From positions 152,542-216,541 of the forward strand of contig CANDKR010000001.1 in the NCBI GenBank assembly GCA_947385375.1: DNA of 64,000 nucleotides, written 5' to 3'. This DNA comes from an uncultured Clostridia bacterium. GTDB lineage: Bacteria > Bacillota > Clostridia > TANB77 > CAG-508. Under the pieces are notes generated by a model. The model did not search any database. It worked only from the letters and a program-made list of their open reading frames with translations, and had not been told where the DNA came from. How positions within the stretch are numbered: the first letter of the stretch is position 1; each line of letters begins with the position of its first letter. Below, piece after piece: positions 1-8,333 of the stretch. The position numbers and the translations under genes are program-made.

Positions 1-1108
1 TTATACAAGTTGCATAAGCAACATTATCTTCTAAGTCATTTAATATTATCTTATCTTTATCATCAAATCTCTTCCAGTAATTTACTTCAGGTTCTACTCT
101 TCTTGCTATTTTATCCATTGTTTTAACACACTCTAATGGGAATTTACCCATAGCGCATTCACCAGATAACATTATAGCACTTGTTCTATCATAAATAGCA
201 TTAGCAACGTCAGAAGCTTCAGCTCTTGTTGGTAATGGGTTGTTCATCATAGACTCAAGCATTTGTGTAGCAGTAATTGCTGGTTTATTAGATCTATTTG
301 ATAATTTAATAAATTTCTTTTGCATTACAGGTGGTTCTGTAAAATCTGTTTCAGTAGCCATATCTCCACGAGCAATCATTTGAGCATCAGCTGCTTTAAT
401 GATATCTTCCATATTTGATAGACCTTCAACATTTTCAACTTTTGTTATAATTTTGATATCTTTTCCACCGTTTTCATCTAATACTTTTCTAACTTGAGCA
501 ATATCGTCTAAGTTTCTAGCAAAAGAAACTGCAACATAATCATATTCATGCTCGCAAGCTGTTTTTAAATCGTTGATATCTTTTTCTTTTAATGCTGGTA
601 AACGGATAATTGTACCTGGTAAGTTCATAGTTTTTCTACTTCCTAAAGGATTTCCATGAACTACTGTACAATGAATATCTTTATCAACAACTTCGTCAAC
701 TCTTAATTCGATAGCTCCATCATCGATTAATATTTTTGTTCCAGCTGTAACATCTTTATATAAATCTTTATATGTTACACTTACTCTATCTTTATCTCCA
801 ACAATATCTTCATTAACTAATACAAATTTTTGTCCATCTTCTAATGGTATTTTTTCGTTCTTTCCTGTAACTAACATACCTGTTCTAATTTCTGGACCTT
901 GCATATCAAGAATCATTGGAATTGGTAAATCTCTTTCTTCTCTAATTCTTATGATATCTTCTGTCTTTTCTTTTTGCTCCTCATAACTTCCGTGAGAATA
1001 GTTAATTCTACATACATTTAGTCCTGCATCAAATAAATCGTTTAAAATTATTTCACTTGATGGACCGATTGTACCAACTATTTTTGTTTTTCTTAAATAT
1101 GATTTCAT
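1..1108 (-). CDS. pyk: pyruvate kinase (3' end outside window)
   Basis: Catalyses phosphoenolpyruvate + ADP to pyruvate + ATP, the last step of glycolysis, in the cytosol. The first 368 codons are visible and the frame stays open to the left edge. Family motifs in order: KTKIVGTIGPSS at the N-terminus, RINYSHGSYEE, LDMQGPEIRTG, the B domain, VSFARNLDDIAQ, the active-site helix ITKVENVEG..., MIARGDMA and the TRAEASDVANAIYDRTSAIMLSGE loop (quoted in part). An AGGAATG-type ribosome site precedes the ATG at 1108. Two CGG triplets occur out of phase (CAC-GGA, ATC-GGT) without disturbing the frame, so they serve as controls for the recoding sites elsewhere. The gene is divergent from the ger operon. 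Confidence 0.96.
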   Translation of the reverse strand, partial: MKSYLRKTKIVGTIGPSSEIILNDLFDAGLNVCRINYSHGSYEEQKEKTEDIIRIREERDLPIPMILDMQGPEIRTGMLVTGKNEKIPLEDGQKFVLVNEDIVGDKDRVSVTYKDLYKDVTAGTKILIDDGAIELRVDEVVDKDIHCTVVHGNPLGSRKTMNLPGTIIRLPALKEKDINDLKTACEHEYDYVAVSFARNLDDIAQVRKVLDENGGKDIKIITKVENVEGLSNMEDIIKAADAQMIARGDMATETDFTEPPVMQKKFIKLSNRSNKPAITATQMLESMMNNPLPTRAEASDVANAIYDRTSAIMLSGECAMGKFPLECVKTMDKIARRVEPEVNYWKRFDDKDKIILNDLEDNVAYATCI

Positions 1109-1206
1109 AATACATTCCTCTTTTCTATACGATTTTTTCAATCCAACTCATAGCATAACACAAAGACAAAATTTTTGCAAGTATTTTTTTTACAATTTAC
1201 AAATTT

Positions 1207-1237
1207 TGAATATTTTGTCAAATTATTTTCCATACTA
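1207..1237 (+). promoter_or_regulatory. putative sigma-G/sigma-F type promoter of the ger operon
   Basis: TGAATA at 1207-1212 and CATACTA at 1231-1237 are separated by 18 bases. This matches the forespore sigma-G class (-35 TGMATA, -10 CATWMTA in Bacillus). It lies just upstream of a germinant-receptor operon, which is a known sigma-G target. That is established for Bacillus and inferred here. Confidence 0.6.
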
Positions 1238-1260
1238 TAATTTGAAAGGATATTTTGCTT

Positions 1261-2933
1261 ATGTTTTTAAATAGAATAATTAAATACTTTGAATATATAC
1301 CTAAACAAAACTATGAGTTCTCAATAGATATGTCTGCAAATAATTTACCCGAAGAACCAGAAGAACAAAAAAATGTATTTCAAAGTCTTCCAGTAAACTT
1401 AGAATATATAAAAACAAAATACAATACTCTAATAAACAGCGACATAGTAACTCGTGAATTTAAAATTTCTATTCGTAATATAGAATACTCTGCCTTTCTT
1501 CTTTACATTGATGGAATGGTAGATAATGATTCTATTAATGACTTTATTTTAACCCCTTTATTATTAAAAAATTCTATAAGTATGAAACCAAAAGATACCA
1601 CTTCTACAGCTGTTAGTCGTGGCATATCTGTAAAACGTGTTAAGAAATTCAATTTAGAAGATTTTATTTTTGATAGTCTAATTCCGCAAAATTCTATCAA
1701 AAAAATAGATAAATTTTCCGAAATTATCACACTAGTTAATAGCGGTTTTTGCGCATTATTTGTCGATACAATTGCTTCTGCATTTTGCATTGAGACTAGA
1801 GATATAAAATGCAGATCTATTTCTCAACCAATGAATGAAAATGTCATAAAAGGCTCACAAGAAGCTTTTATTGAAAATCTTAGAACAAATACTGCAATGA
1901 TTAGAAAAATTGTAAACAATGAAAACTTAATTATTGAACAATGTTCAGTCGGTAAAATCAGTAAAACTTCAGTAGCTATTTGTTACTTAAAAAATGTTGC
2001 AAATGAGTCTCTAATCTCAGAAGCAAAATTTAGAATAAACAACTTAGACATTGACTATCTAACTTCTTCACGGACAATTAGAACAACTTATTGGAGATAG
2101 TAAATGGTCACCCTTCCCGCAAACTATGGCAACAGAACGTTCGGATAAAGTGTCTAACGCTTTATTTGCCGGAAAGATTGCAGTAATAGTTAATGGTTCT
2201 CCTTTTGTTTTGATATTGCCATCTGTTTTTTTAGATTTTCTAAAATCACCAGAAGACGACAATTTGAACTATGTATTTTCAAACTTCTTAAGAATGATAA
2301 GACTTTTAGCAAGCTTTTTTGCTATATTCTTACCAGGACTTTATGTAGCTATAACTAACTTTCATCAAGAACTACTTCCTTCAGAACTGCTCTTTGCAAT
2401 TGCAAGTTCTAGAGAAGCTATACCTTTTCCAGTAATCTTTGAAATTTTACTTATGGAAGTTTCTTTTGAGTTAATTCGTGAAGCTGGTATTAGAATGGCA
2501 TCAAATTTCAGTACCACAGTAGGTATTATTGGTGCGTTGATACTTCGGAGAAGCCGCAGTTTCAGCAAACATTGTAAGCCCTATTCTTATAATAATCGTA
2601 GCTTTCACTGGTATTTGTAGTTTCACGATACCGGATTTTACTTTAGGATTTTCTATTAGAATTTTTAGATTTTTATATATTATACTCGGATATCTTGCAG
2701 GTTTTCTAGGTATTGCCTTAGGATTTTTCATACACTTTTTAATGTTAAACTCACTAACTTCTTTTGGAACATCTTACTTCACGCCTTTTTTACCTGTTTC
2801 TGAAATTCTTAAAAATGGTAAGTTTTATGTGCCACCTATTTGGAAGCGAGAAAAAAGAGATAACTATATAAATACAAAAAGACCTGATAAAGAAGAAAAT
2901 GTTAGTATGAAATGGAGGAAAAATGAACAATAA
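1261..2933 (+). CDS. spore germinant receptor subunit A (GerA family), two +1 recoding sites
   Basis: GerA-family protein of the forespore inner membrane that, with the B and C subunits encoded next, senses germinants. It is read as one 556-residue protein across two in-frame CGG triplets (2071-2073 TCA-C-GGA; 2546-2548 CTT-C-GGA). Skipping each C joins three open segments and restores the family's central motif: a GQLEQLIGDS stretch, SPFPQ, then TERSDKV, followed by NGSPFVLILP and several hydrophobic segments. Without the shift the first segment stops at 2100. The start is taken as ATG 1261, with AAAGGA at 1245-1250 at good spacing; an in-frame TTG at 1255 is possible. The 3' end overlaps the next gene by 11 bases, so the operon is translationally coupled. 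Confidence 0.9.
2071..2073 (+). other. +1 recoding site, germinant receptor subunit A (TCA-C-GGA)
   Basis: In-frame CGG after TCA. Ignoring the C gives Ser-Gly-Gln-Leu in place of a stop 27 bases later and leads into the conserved SPFPQ and TERSD motifs of GerA proteins. Confidence 0.85.
2546..2548 (+). other. +1 recoding site, germinant receptor subunit A (CTT-C-GGA)
   Basis: In-frame CGG after CTT. Skipping the C converts an arginine-rich nonsense tail into Leu-Gly-Glu-Ala-Ala-Val, the usual start of the last membrane segments of GerA proteins. Confidence 0.87.
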
Positions 2934-4028
2934 TTATAAAATTGGAAAAGTAGAAGCAATTTTTGCTATATCAATTGTTATGGTTAATAGAATAATCTTA
3001 AATCTTCCATATTCAATTCTAGAAAACACTGGCACTGGTTCTGTTCTAAATTTAATATATATCGGAATAATAGGTTTGGCACTTGTGCTAATCATAAATA
3101 AATTATTTAAAGCCTTTCCTAGTTCTGACATAATAGATTTAGCAGAGTTTTCTGGCGGAAATATTTTTAAAATTATTATAAGTATATTTTTTATTTGTTT
3201 ATTATTTCTAACACTTTTTTCGACAGTAATAGACTTTACTAATCTACTCAAAGTTATATATTTTCATCGTTCTCCAGTTATTTTTTTAGTATTATTTTTT
3301 ATTTTAGCACTACTTATATCAAATATAATCGGGCTTCGCTCAATTGCAAAAACTATTTCAATAGTTTTACCTATTACTGTTATTAGTATTCTTTTTAGCT
3401 TTGGTGCAGTGTTTGATACAATTTCTATTGACAGCTTTACACCTATACTAGGTGATGGTTATAAAAGTGTTTTTGTAAATGGTCTAACTAATTTATTTTC
3501 TTTTAGTATAATAGTTTTCTTCTTCTTTTTTAAACCTTTGCTAAAAAATAGTTTTGATTTTCCAAAAGTAACTATTATTTCTTTTGTTATTTCTTGGATA
3601 TTACTTTTATTAACTATACTTTCACTATTAATTGCTTTTCCAGCTATATACGCAAGTTCAAACCTTAACTTCTTATATTCTTTAGCAAGAAAAATAGAGT
3701 TAGGAAATTTCCTTCAAAGGTTAGATGCACTTTTCATTATATTATGGATTTTATGTGTTTTTAGTTATGTAAGCATTATTACTTTTATAATTACTACCTT
3801 ATTCAAAAAAATTACACTTTCGACTGAAAGAAATATGTTTGCATATCTAGTAGCCATAATACTTTTAGGATTATCTTTACTACCAATTAATATAGCTCAA
3901 ATTAAATTTATTCAAGGCACAATTTATAAATATATAATACTTTCTGCTTTTGCGCTTCGGAATACTTGTTTTAATAGTTGCGAACTTAAAATTCAAATAT
4001 ACTCAAAAAAGTCGGAGGAAACAAATGA
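2923..4028 (+). CDS. spore germinant receptor subunit B (GerB/amino-acid permease fold), two recoding sites
   Basis: Polytopic inner-membrane subunit of the germinant receptor, 367 residues, about ten hydrophobic segments, starting MNNNYKIGKVEAIFAI. A strong site (TGGAGGA, 2914-2920) precedes the ATG. The first shift at 3958-3960 (CTT-C-GGA) keeps the last helix in frame. A second in-frame CGG at 4013-4015 (AGT-C-GGA) then leads to TGA at 4026-4028, which overlaps the ATG of the C subunit (4025-4027) as ATGA. Without this second shift the frame would run into subunit C and fuse the two. Length after correction agrees with the usual 365 or so residues. Confidence 0.88.
3958..3960 (+). other. 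+1 recoding site, germinant receptor subunit B (CTT-C-GGA)
   Basis: In-frame CGG after CTT near the end of the last transmembrane helix. Skipping the C gives Leu-Gly-Ile-Leu-Val-Leu and keeps the helix hydrophobic. Staying in frame gives a polar, cysteine-containing tail. Confidence 0.82.
4013..4015 (+). other. +1 recoding site embedded in a Shine-Dalgarno sequence (AGT-C-GGA)
   Basis: In the frame reached after the 3958 shift, AGT is followed by CGG, and GGAGGA (4014-4019) is also the ribosome-binding site of the next gene. Skipping the C gives Ser-Gly-Gly-Asn-Lys then TGA at 4026-4028, an ATGA overlap with the next start. Not skipping would fuse subunits B and C. Confidence 0.68.
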
Positions 4029-5173
4029 CAAAAAAACTTTTTATAGGATTTATTTTAACCTTTTTCCTATTTACACTTACTGGTTGTTATGATGCAAACA
4101 CTATCGAAAATTCTTATTATATAGTGGCTCTCGGGATTGATGTAAATGAAAATAGTCCAGATATTCCATATCATATAAGCATACAAATTGCAAAAAACAA
4201 AAGCTCCTCTGAGTCTGGTGGTGGCTCTTCTCAGTCATCTGCTTACTCTATATATAGTGTTGATGCAGAATCTTTAAATAGTGGGATTAGTATATTAAAT
4301 AACTACTTAGATAAAAAAATTAATCTATCACATTGTTCAGCTATAATTTTTTCAGAAAAACTTGCTAGACAAGGAATTGGTGATGTTTTAAAAGCTCTAT
4401 CTAATGACCACGAAATAAGACCAAATTCGTATATTTTAATTAGTAGTAATAGAGCAGAAGATGTTCTCGATAAAGTTTCAAATTCTGGAGAAGAATTCTC
4501 CTCAAGATTTTACGAATATATTATAAATTCTTTTGATTATACAGGTTATTCTGTTGAAACTACTTTTAATAAAATTCTATCAGAAACTAACGATACTTTA
4601 GGTGATACTATTGCTATCTATACTTCTGTAAATAAAGACAGTATTCAAAATGAAGGTCTAGCCATTTTCAAAGATGACCGTATGGTAGGTCACACATCTG
4701 CTATTGATAGTATTGCATATTTGCTTCTAGTAGATAAACTAGAAGAAAGTAATATCACTATTACTAATCCTTTAGAAGAAAATTCAAAAATAGACTTAGA
4801 AGTAGGAATTGTAAAAGACTGCCATAAGGATATTGAAATAATCAATAACACACCTTATATAGATATAGAAATATATGCAAGTGCTCATATCGCTTCTTCT
4901 GGAGAAAATTTTGATTACACTTCATCTGATAATATCCACAAAGTAGAAGAAATATCAGAAAAATATATAAAAAATCTTACAACAGATTTTTTATATAAAA
5001 TGTCTAAAGAATATGAAGCAGATATTTTCAACTTTGAAAACTTGTATAGCATAAAATGCTTAACAAATAAAGAATTAGAAGATATCCATTTTGATAAAAT
5101 CTATAAAGATACAGTTTTCAATGTTGATGTAGACGTTTCTATTTCTTCAACACATTTATTTGAAAAAGAATAG
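4025..5173 (+). CDS. spore germinant receptor lipoprotein subunit C (GerC family)
   Basis: Lipoprotein subunit of the germinant receptor, 382 residues. It starts with a signal peptide (MTKKLFIGFILTF...) and a lipobox ending Leu-Thr-Gly-Cys at residue 21, followed by the family's YDANTIENS and ALGID motifs. GGAGGAA lies directly upstream of ATG 4025. No in-frame CGG occurs; CTC-GGG near the start is out of phase. Third gene of the ger operon. In-frame sequence upstream of the ATG belongs to subunit B if recoding at 4013 is not applied, but a lipoprotein needs its own N-terminus. Confidence 0.9.
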   Translation: MTKKLFIGFILTFFLFTLTGCYDANTIENSYYIVALGIDVNENSPDIPYHISIQIAKNKSSSESGGGSSQSSAYSIYSVDAESLNSGISILNNYLDKKINLSHCSAIIFSEKLARQGIGDVLKALSNDHEIRPNSYILISSNRAEDVLDKVSNSGEEFSSRFYEYIINSFDYTGYSVETTFNKILSETNDTLGDTIAIYTSVNKDSIQNEGLAIFKDDRMVGHTSAIDSIAYLLLVDKLEESNITITNPLEENSKIDLEVGIVKDCHKDIEIINNTPYIDIEIYASAHIASSGENFDYTSSDNIHKVEEISEKYIKNLTTDFLYKMSKEYEADIFNFENLYSIKCLTNKELEDIHFDKIYKDTVFNVDVDVSISSTHLFEKE

Positions 5174-5182
5174 GAGAAAACT

Positions 5183-5356
5183 ATGAATTTTGTTGGAATT
5201 ATTTTTGTAATATACTGCTTTTTAAAAATGTTCTTTTATGGTTTATATGAAGCAAACACTTTAAATAATAAAATTGGTGGAATTAGTATCTGTATACTTT
5301 CATTTTTAAGTAGTATCTTTACTATCGGAATTATTATCTTCTGTTATATTGTTTAA
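5183..5356 (+). CDS. small membrane protein at the end of the ger operon
   Basis: A 57-residue ORF starting MNFVGIIFVIYCF with AGGAGA 9 bases upstream. It has two hydrophobic stretches (about residues 3-19 and 33-56) around a short polar loop. It begins 9 bases after the stop of the receptor C subunit and is followed by a terminator, so it is the fourth cistron of the ger operon. Small fourth subunits (GerD or GerW/Y/K-D types) accompany some germinant receptors in other Firmicutes. Whether this is one of them is inference. Confidence 0.7.
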   Translation: MNFVGIIFVIYCFLKMFFYGLYEANTLNNKIGGISICILSFLSSIFTIGIIIFCYIV

Positions 5357-5361
5357 AAAAT

Positions 5362-5404
5362 CGGCGACAAGATTTTCTACAAAAAAAGAATCTCTTGTCG
5401 CTAA
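5362..5404 (+). terminator. hairpin terminator of the ger operon
   Basis: GCGACAAGA and TCTTGTCGC form a 9-bp stem around an A/T-rich loop just after the small membrane ORF. The following sequence is T-rich but broken. Confidence 0.65.
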
Positions 5405-5432
5405 CATATTTATTTTATTTTTATATAAACAC

Positions 5433-5461
5433 TTGCTTTTTTATAATTATTTTTGTATAAT
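5433..5461 (+). promoter_or_regulatory. sigma-A type promoter of tRNA-Trp
   Basis: TTGCTT at 5433-5438 and TATAAT at 5456-5461 with a 17-base spacer, 15 bases before the tRNA. Confidence 0.7.
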
Positions 5462-5476
5462 ATTAAAGTAACTTAT

Positions 5477-5551
5477 AGGGGTATAGTGTTAATGGTAGCA
5501 CATCGGTCTCCAAAACCGCCTGTGAGGGTTCGAGTCCTTCTACCCCTGCCA
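5477..5551 (+). tRNA. tRNA-Trp (anticodon CCA)
   Basis: 75 nt with encoded CCA. The acceptor stem AGGGGTA (5477-5483) pairs with TACCCCT (5541-5547). The D arm carries GGTAGCAC, the anticodon loop is CTCCAAA, and the T arm is GAGGG-TTCGAGT-CCTTC. The CCA anticodon reads UGG, so nothing here suggests UGA or CGG is read as tryptophan. The outermost anticodon-stem pair looks mismatched. Confidence 0.95.
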
Positions 5552-5591
5552 AAATAAAAAGGGTATGTGCAAACATACTCTTTTTATTTTG
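5552..5591 (+). terminator. terminator after tRNA-Trp
   Basis: AAAATAAAAAGGGTATG and CATACTCTTTTTATTTT form a long A/T-rich inverted repeat with a GTATG/CATAC core immediately downstream of the tRNA. Confidence 0.75.
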
Positions 5592-5676
5592 GACAGTTTT
5601 ACTGACGCGGTCCTTTAGGGCGAGTCCTTCTACTGTTAATACTGTTAATCAATCTTATTCTGCAAGAAAGGTTTAT

Positions 5677-6225
5677 ATGAATAATAAATTTACACAAACT
5701 TACTTTATAGCAATAATAGCACTTGTTTTAGTTTTCAACTTTATAAGTTTCTATAAAAACTCTCCTAATGTATCAGCAGAAATCTTATCACCTAATTTTC
5801 ATTTTTCAGAAAACTCTGATTTTGTATGGCCACTTCCTCGGATTTCACAATATTACTTCTCCCTTTGGCACAAGAGTACATCCAATAACTAAAAAGACGT
5901 CTGTACATCAAGGAATTGATGTATCAGCGCCTGCTCGGAACTGATATCTATTCTGCAAATTCAGGAGTAGTCGTACTTGCAAGCTATGATGGCGCAAATG
6001 GTTATAGTCTTCATATATCTAATGGTAATCTAGTATTTATCTATGGTCACGTTTCTCCAAACTATCTAGTTTCCGTTCGGAGAAGTCGTAAACAAAAATC
6101 AAATAATAAGTCATGTTGGTCCAAAATACGTAGACGGAAAACTTAATGGTTCAACTACTGGACCTCATCTACATTTTGGCATAAAAAAAGACGGCATAGC
6201 CGTCAATCCCTTAGATTATCTCTAA
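5677..6225 (+). CDS. M23 family metallopeptidase with three recoding sites
   Basis: Small membrane-anchored or secreted peptidoglycan endopeptidase of the LytM/M23 type, 181 residues. An N-terminal hydrophobic segment (residues about 8-24) is followed by the M23 domain: WPLPG, TSPFGTRVHPIT, HQGIDVSAPAGTDIYS, GYSLHISNG, YGHVSPNY and the terminal GPHLHFGI zinc motif. These motifs appear only if the C of three in-frame CGG triplets is skipped (5839, 5936, 6078). Without shifting, every segment ends within a few dozen codons. AAAGG precedes ATG 5677. The gene lies between a tRNA terminator and a convergent gene, so it is monocistronic. It may act in sporulation, but nothing in the sequence proves that. 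Confidence 0.9.
5839..5841 (+). other. +1 recoding site, M23 peptidase (CCT-C-GGA)
   Basis: In-frame CGG after CCT. Skipping the C gives Pro-Gly-Phe and opens the TSPFGTRVHPIT motif of M23 peptidases. Confidence 0.88.
5936..5938 (+). other. +1 recoding site, M23 peptidase (GCT-C-GGA)
   Basis: In the frame reached after 5839, CGG follows GCT, and the unshifted reading hits TGA two codons later. Skipping the C gives Ala-Gly-Thr-Asp, the conserved APAGTDI turn after the HQGID zinc motif. Confidence 0.9.
6078..6080 (+). other. +1 recoding site, M23 peptidase (GTT-C-GGA)
   Basis: In the frame reached after 5936, CGG follows GTT. Skipping the C gives Val-Gly-Glu-Val-Val, the typical G-x-x-V segment before the final GPHLHF motif. 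Confidence 0.9.
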
Positions 6226-6600
6226 TTACATATCGTCCTCGAAGTCTCCCCAGTCTAGCTCTATTGTATTATTACAATCTGGACAGTCGATTTCTGTAAG
6301 CTCGTTATCACATTCAATCATAAAATGAGCATTACAGTAAGGACAAGTTATAGGTTCAAATTCAACATCATCTTCTTCAAAAAGTTCTTTCTCTAATTTT
6401 TGAATATGCTCTTCTAAATTATCCACTCTTTCTTCACAATGCTTTACTTTATCATCATATTTCTGCTCGATATCGTTCAAGCTATCTAAGTAAGCTATGG
6501 CTAAATCTGTAACTTGCTTTTTAGCGAATTCTAAATCTCTCTTGTTAGACATATTCTCTTCTAAGTTCTTAATTGTGTCATTATACTTTTTGTTAAACAT
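6226..6600 (-). CDS. CD1247 N-terminal domain-like protein with zinc ribbon
   Basis: 124 residues: a coiled-coil N-terminal half rich in Lys, Glu and Asp (about residues 1-75), then a zinc ribbon with CPYC at about 87 and CPDC at about 107, and an acidic tail. A gene of this kind commonly sits next to efp in Clostridia. The molecular function is not established. It is transcribed after efp with a 15-base gap, so they form an operon, and it is convergent with the M23 gene, ending one base from it. Confidence 0.8.
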   Translation of the reverse strand: MFNKKYNDTIKNLEENMSNKRDLEFAKKQVTDLAIAYLDSLNDIEQKYDDKVKHCEERVDNLEEHIQKLEKELFEEDDVEFEPITCPYCNAHFMIECDNELTEIDCPDCNNTIELDWGDFEDDM

Positions 6601-6615
6601 TAAATAAATAACCTC

Positions 6616-7182
6616 CTAAAGTCTTTCCATATATTCCCCAGTTCTTGTATCTATTCTTATTTTATCTCCTATATTAACAAATAGTGGTACAGATATTTCT
6701 AATCCATTTTCTAGAGTAGCTGGTTTTCCAGAAGTTGTTGTAGTGTTTCCACTAAACCCTGGTTCTGTGTATGTAACTTCTAGTTCCACAAACATTGGTG
6801 GCTCAACATTAAATACATTTCCTTTAAAAGAAAGAATTGTAACATCCATATTTTCTTTTATGTATTTTAATGCATCTCCTAATTGCTCTTTGTTAAGTGG
6901 AATTTGCTCATAAGTTTCATTATCCATAAAATAATATAATGTGTCATCATTATATAAATATTGCATTTGTCTTTTTTCGATTTCAGCACCTTGTAATTTT
7001 TCTGATGGGTTGAAAGTTCTTTCAATAACAGCTCCTGTAATTACGTTTTTCATTTTTACTCTAACGAAAGCTGCTCCTTTACCTGGTTTTACGTGTTGGA
7101 ACTCAACTACTTTAAAAACGTTTCCATCTAATTCAAAAGTTGTGTTATTTCTTAAATCTCCTGCCATATATACTTCTGCCAT
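6616..7182 (-). CDS. efp: translation elongation factor P
   Basis: 188 residues, full length, three OB-like domains. EF-P binds the ribosome at the E/P sites and relieves stalling at consecutive prolines. The loop KPGKGAAF carries the lysine that is modified in many bacteria, and the C-terminal signature [11 protein letters not shown] is the usual end. A site of the AGAGAGG type precedes the ATG. It heads a two-gene operon with the CD1247-like gene. Possibly relevant here: eight of the eighteen recoding sites have proline in the P site (inference only). Confidence 0.97.
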   Translation of the reverse strand: MAEVYMAGDLRNNTTFELDGNVFKVVEFQHVKPGKGAAFVRVKMKNVITGAVIERTFNPSEKLQGAEIEKRQMQYLYNDDTLYYFMDNETYEQIPLNKEQLGDALKYIKENMDVTILSFKGNVFNVEPPMFVELEVTYTEPGFSGNTTTTSGKPATLENGLEISVPLFVNIGDKIRIDTRTGEYMERL

Positions 7183-7233
7183 AAATAAATACCTCTCTTT
7201 TCTTATTTTATTACTTTGTATATTATACTATAT

Positions 7234-8323
7234 TTAATTAGTAAAATCAACCTTTTCAAGCAATTTTATTCTAGTAATATCTTTTCCAGTTTTTGTTAAC
7301 TTTATACATTGATTTTTATCTATTAAACAAGTATCTTCAATTCTAATTCCGAATTTACCGTGGAAAATAAACACCCGGCTCTATTGCAACTACTGCATTT
7401 TTCTTTAAAAAGCAATCTACTTTTGAGTTTAAAGAAGGTGTTTCATGTATATCTAAACCAACACCGTGTCCAAAAGAATGTAAAATTTCAAAATGTTCTA
7501 AACTATAATCAGTTTCCCTATTTCTCATAATCGTTTTTATATTAGTGCCTTCTCTAAAATTCTCAATAATCTTTTCTTGTTGAGATAAAACAAATTCATA
7601 GACTTCTTTTTGTACCTCTAGTATTTCACCTACAAATACAGTTCTTGAGCAATCTGAATTATAGCCTTGATATTTTGCTCCAAAGTCAAAAAGTATTATA
7701 TCATTTTCCTCAATTACTCTATCTGTTGGCACTGCGTGTGGCATAGAAGAGTTTTCACCACTTGCAACAATTGTTTCAAAAGCAATCCCATCTGCACCAT
7801 TTAAGTACATCTGTCTTTCAAGTTCAAAAGCAATTTCTTTTTCAGTCATTCCTTTTCTAATATGCCCTATAATATACTCAAAAGCCTTATCTGTAATTTC
7901 ACAAGCTTTCTTAATTTTCTCGATTTCTCCAGGTTCTTTAACTATTCTTTGACTTTCAATCAAACCTTCTGTTTCCACAAGGTTCACTTGAAATAGTTCT
8001 AAATATCTTTTATATTCAGCATAAGTTACATAGTTTTCTTCAAAACCGATTTCATTATAATCTTCAAAAATAAGTGTATAATCATATTTTGTCATATCTT
8101 TTTTATCACATGCAACAATTTCTGCATCAATTGTAAGACTATTATTAACACTTTCAATATATCTACTATCTGTAATAAAAAGATTTTCCTTTGGGTCTAT
8201 AATTAAAATGCCTTCTGCATCTAAACCAGTTAGATATCTTATACTAACTGGATTTGATACTATCATTCCACTTAAATTCAAGCCTTTTAATTTATCTCTT
8301 AATTGTTTTATTTCAGGACTCAT
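7234..8323 (-). CDS. pepP: Xaa-Pro aminopeptidase (M24 family), one recoding site
   Basis: Removes N-terminal residues preceding proline; cytosolic dimetal enzyme. 362 residues after recoding, the usual size for the clostridial enzyme. The creatinase-like N-domain is followed by the pita-bread domain with metal ligands visible in DFGAKYQGYNSDCSRT (two Asp), HSFGHGVGLDIHE (His) and AIEPGVYF (Glu). The fifth ligand, Glu of FGIRIED, lies after the recoding site at 7358-7360 (CCA-C-GGT). Without the shift the protein stops directly after CGG with TAA and lacks that ligand. The gene lies between efp and the prepilin peptidase gene, 10 bases from the latter, probably co-transcribed with it. Confidence 0.93.
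7358..7360 (-). other. +1 recoding site, pepP (CCA-C-GGT)
   Basis: In-frame CGG after CCA, immediately followed by TAA in the zero frame. Skipping the C gives Pro-Gly-Lys-Phe-Gly-Ile-Arg-Ile-Glu-Asp, the conserved C-terminal metal-ligand motif. Confidence 0.92.
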
Positions 8324-8333
8324 ATAGCTCCCC

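Noticed and set aside
3950..5173. A fused GerB-GerC protein starting at 3950
   Set aside because: The reading would bury the lipoprotein signal peptide. GGAGGA plus ATG at 4025 and the TGA reached by recoding fit separate subunits better.
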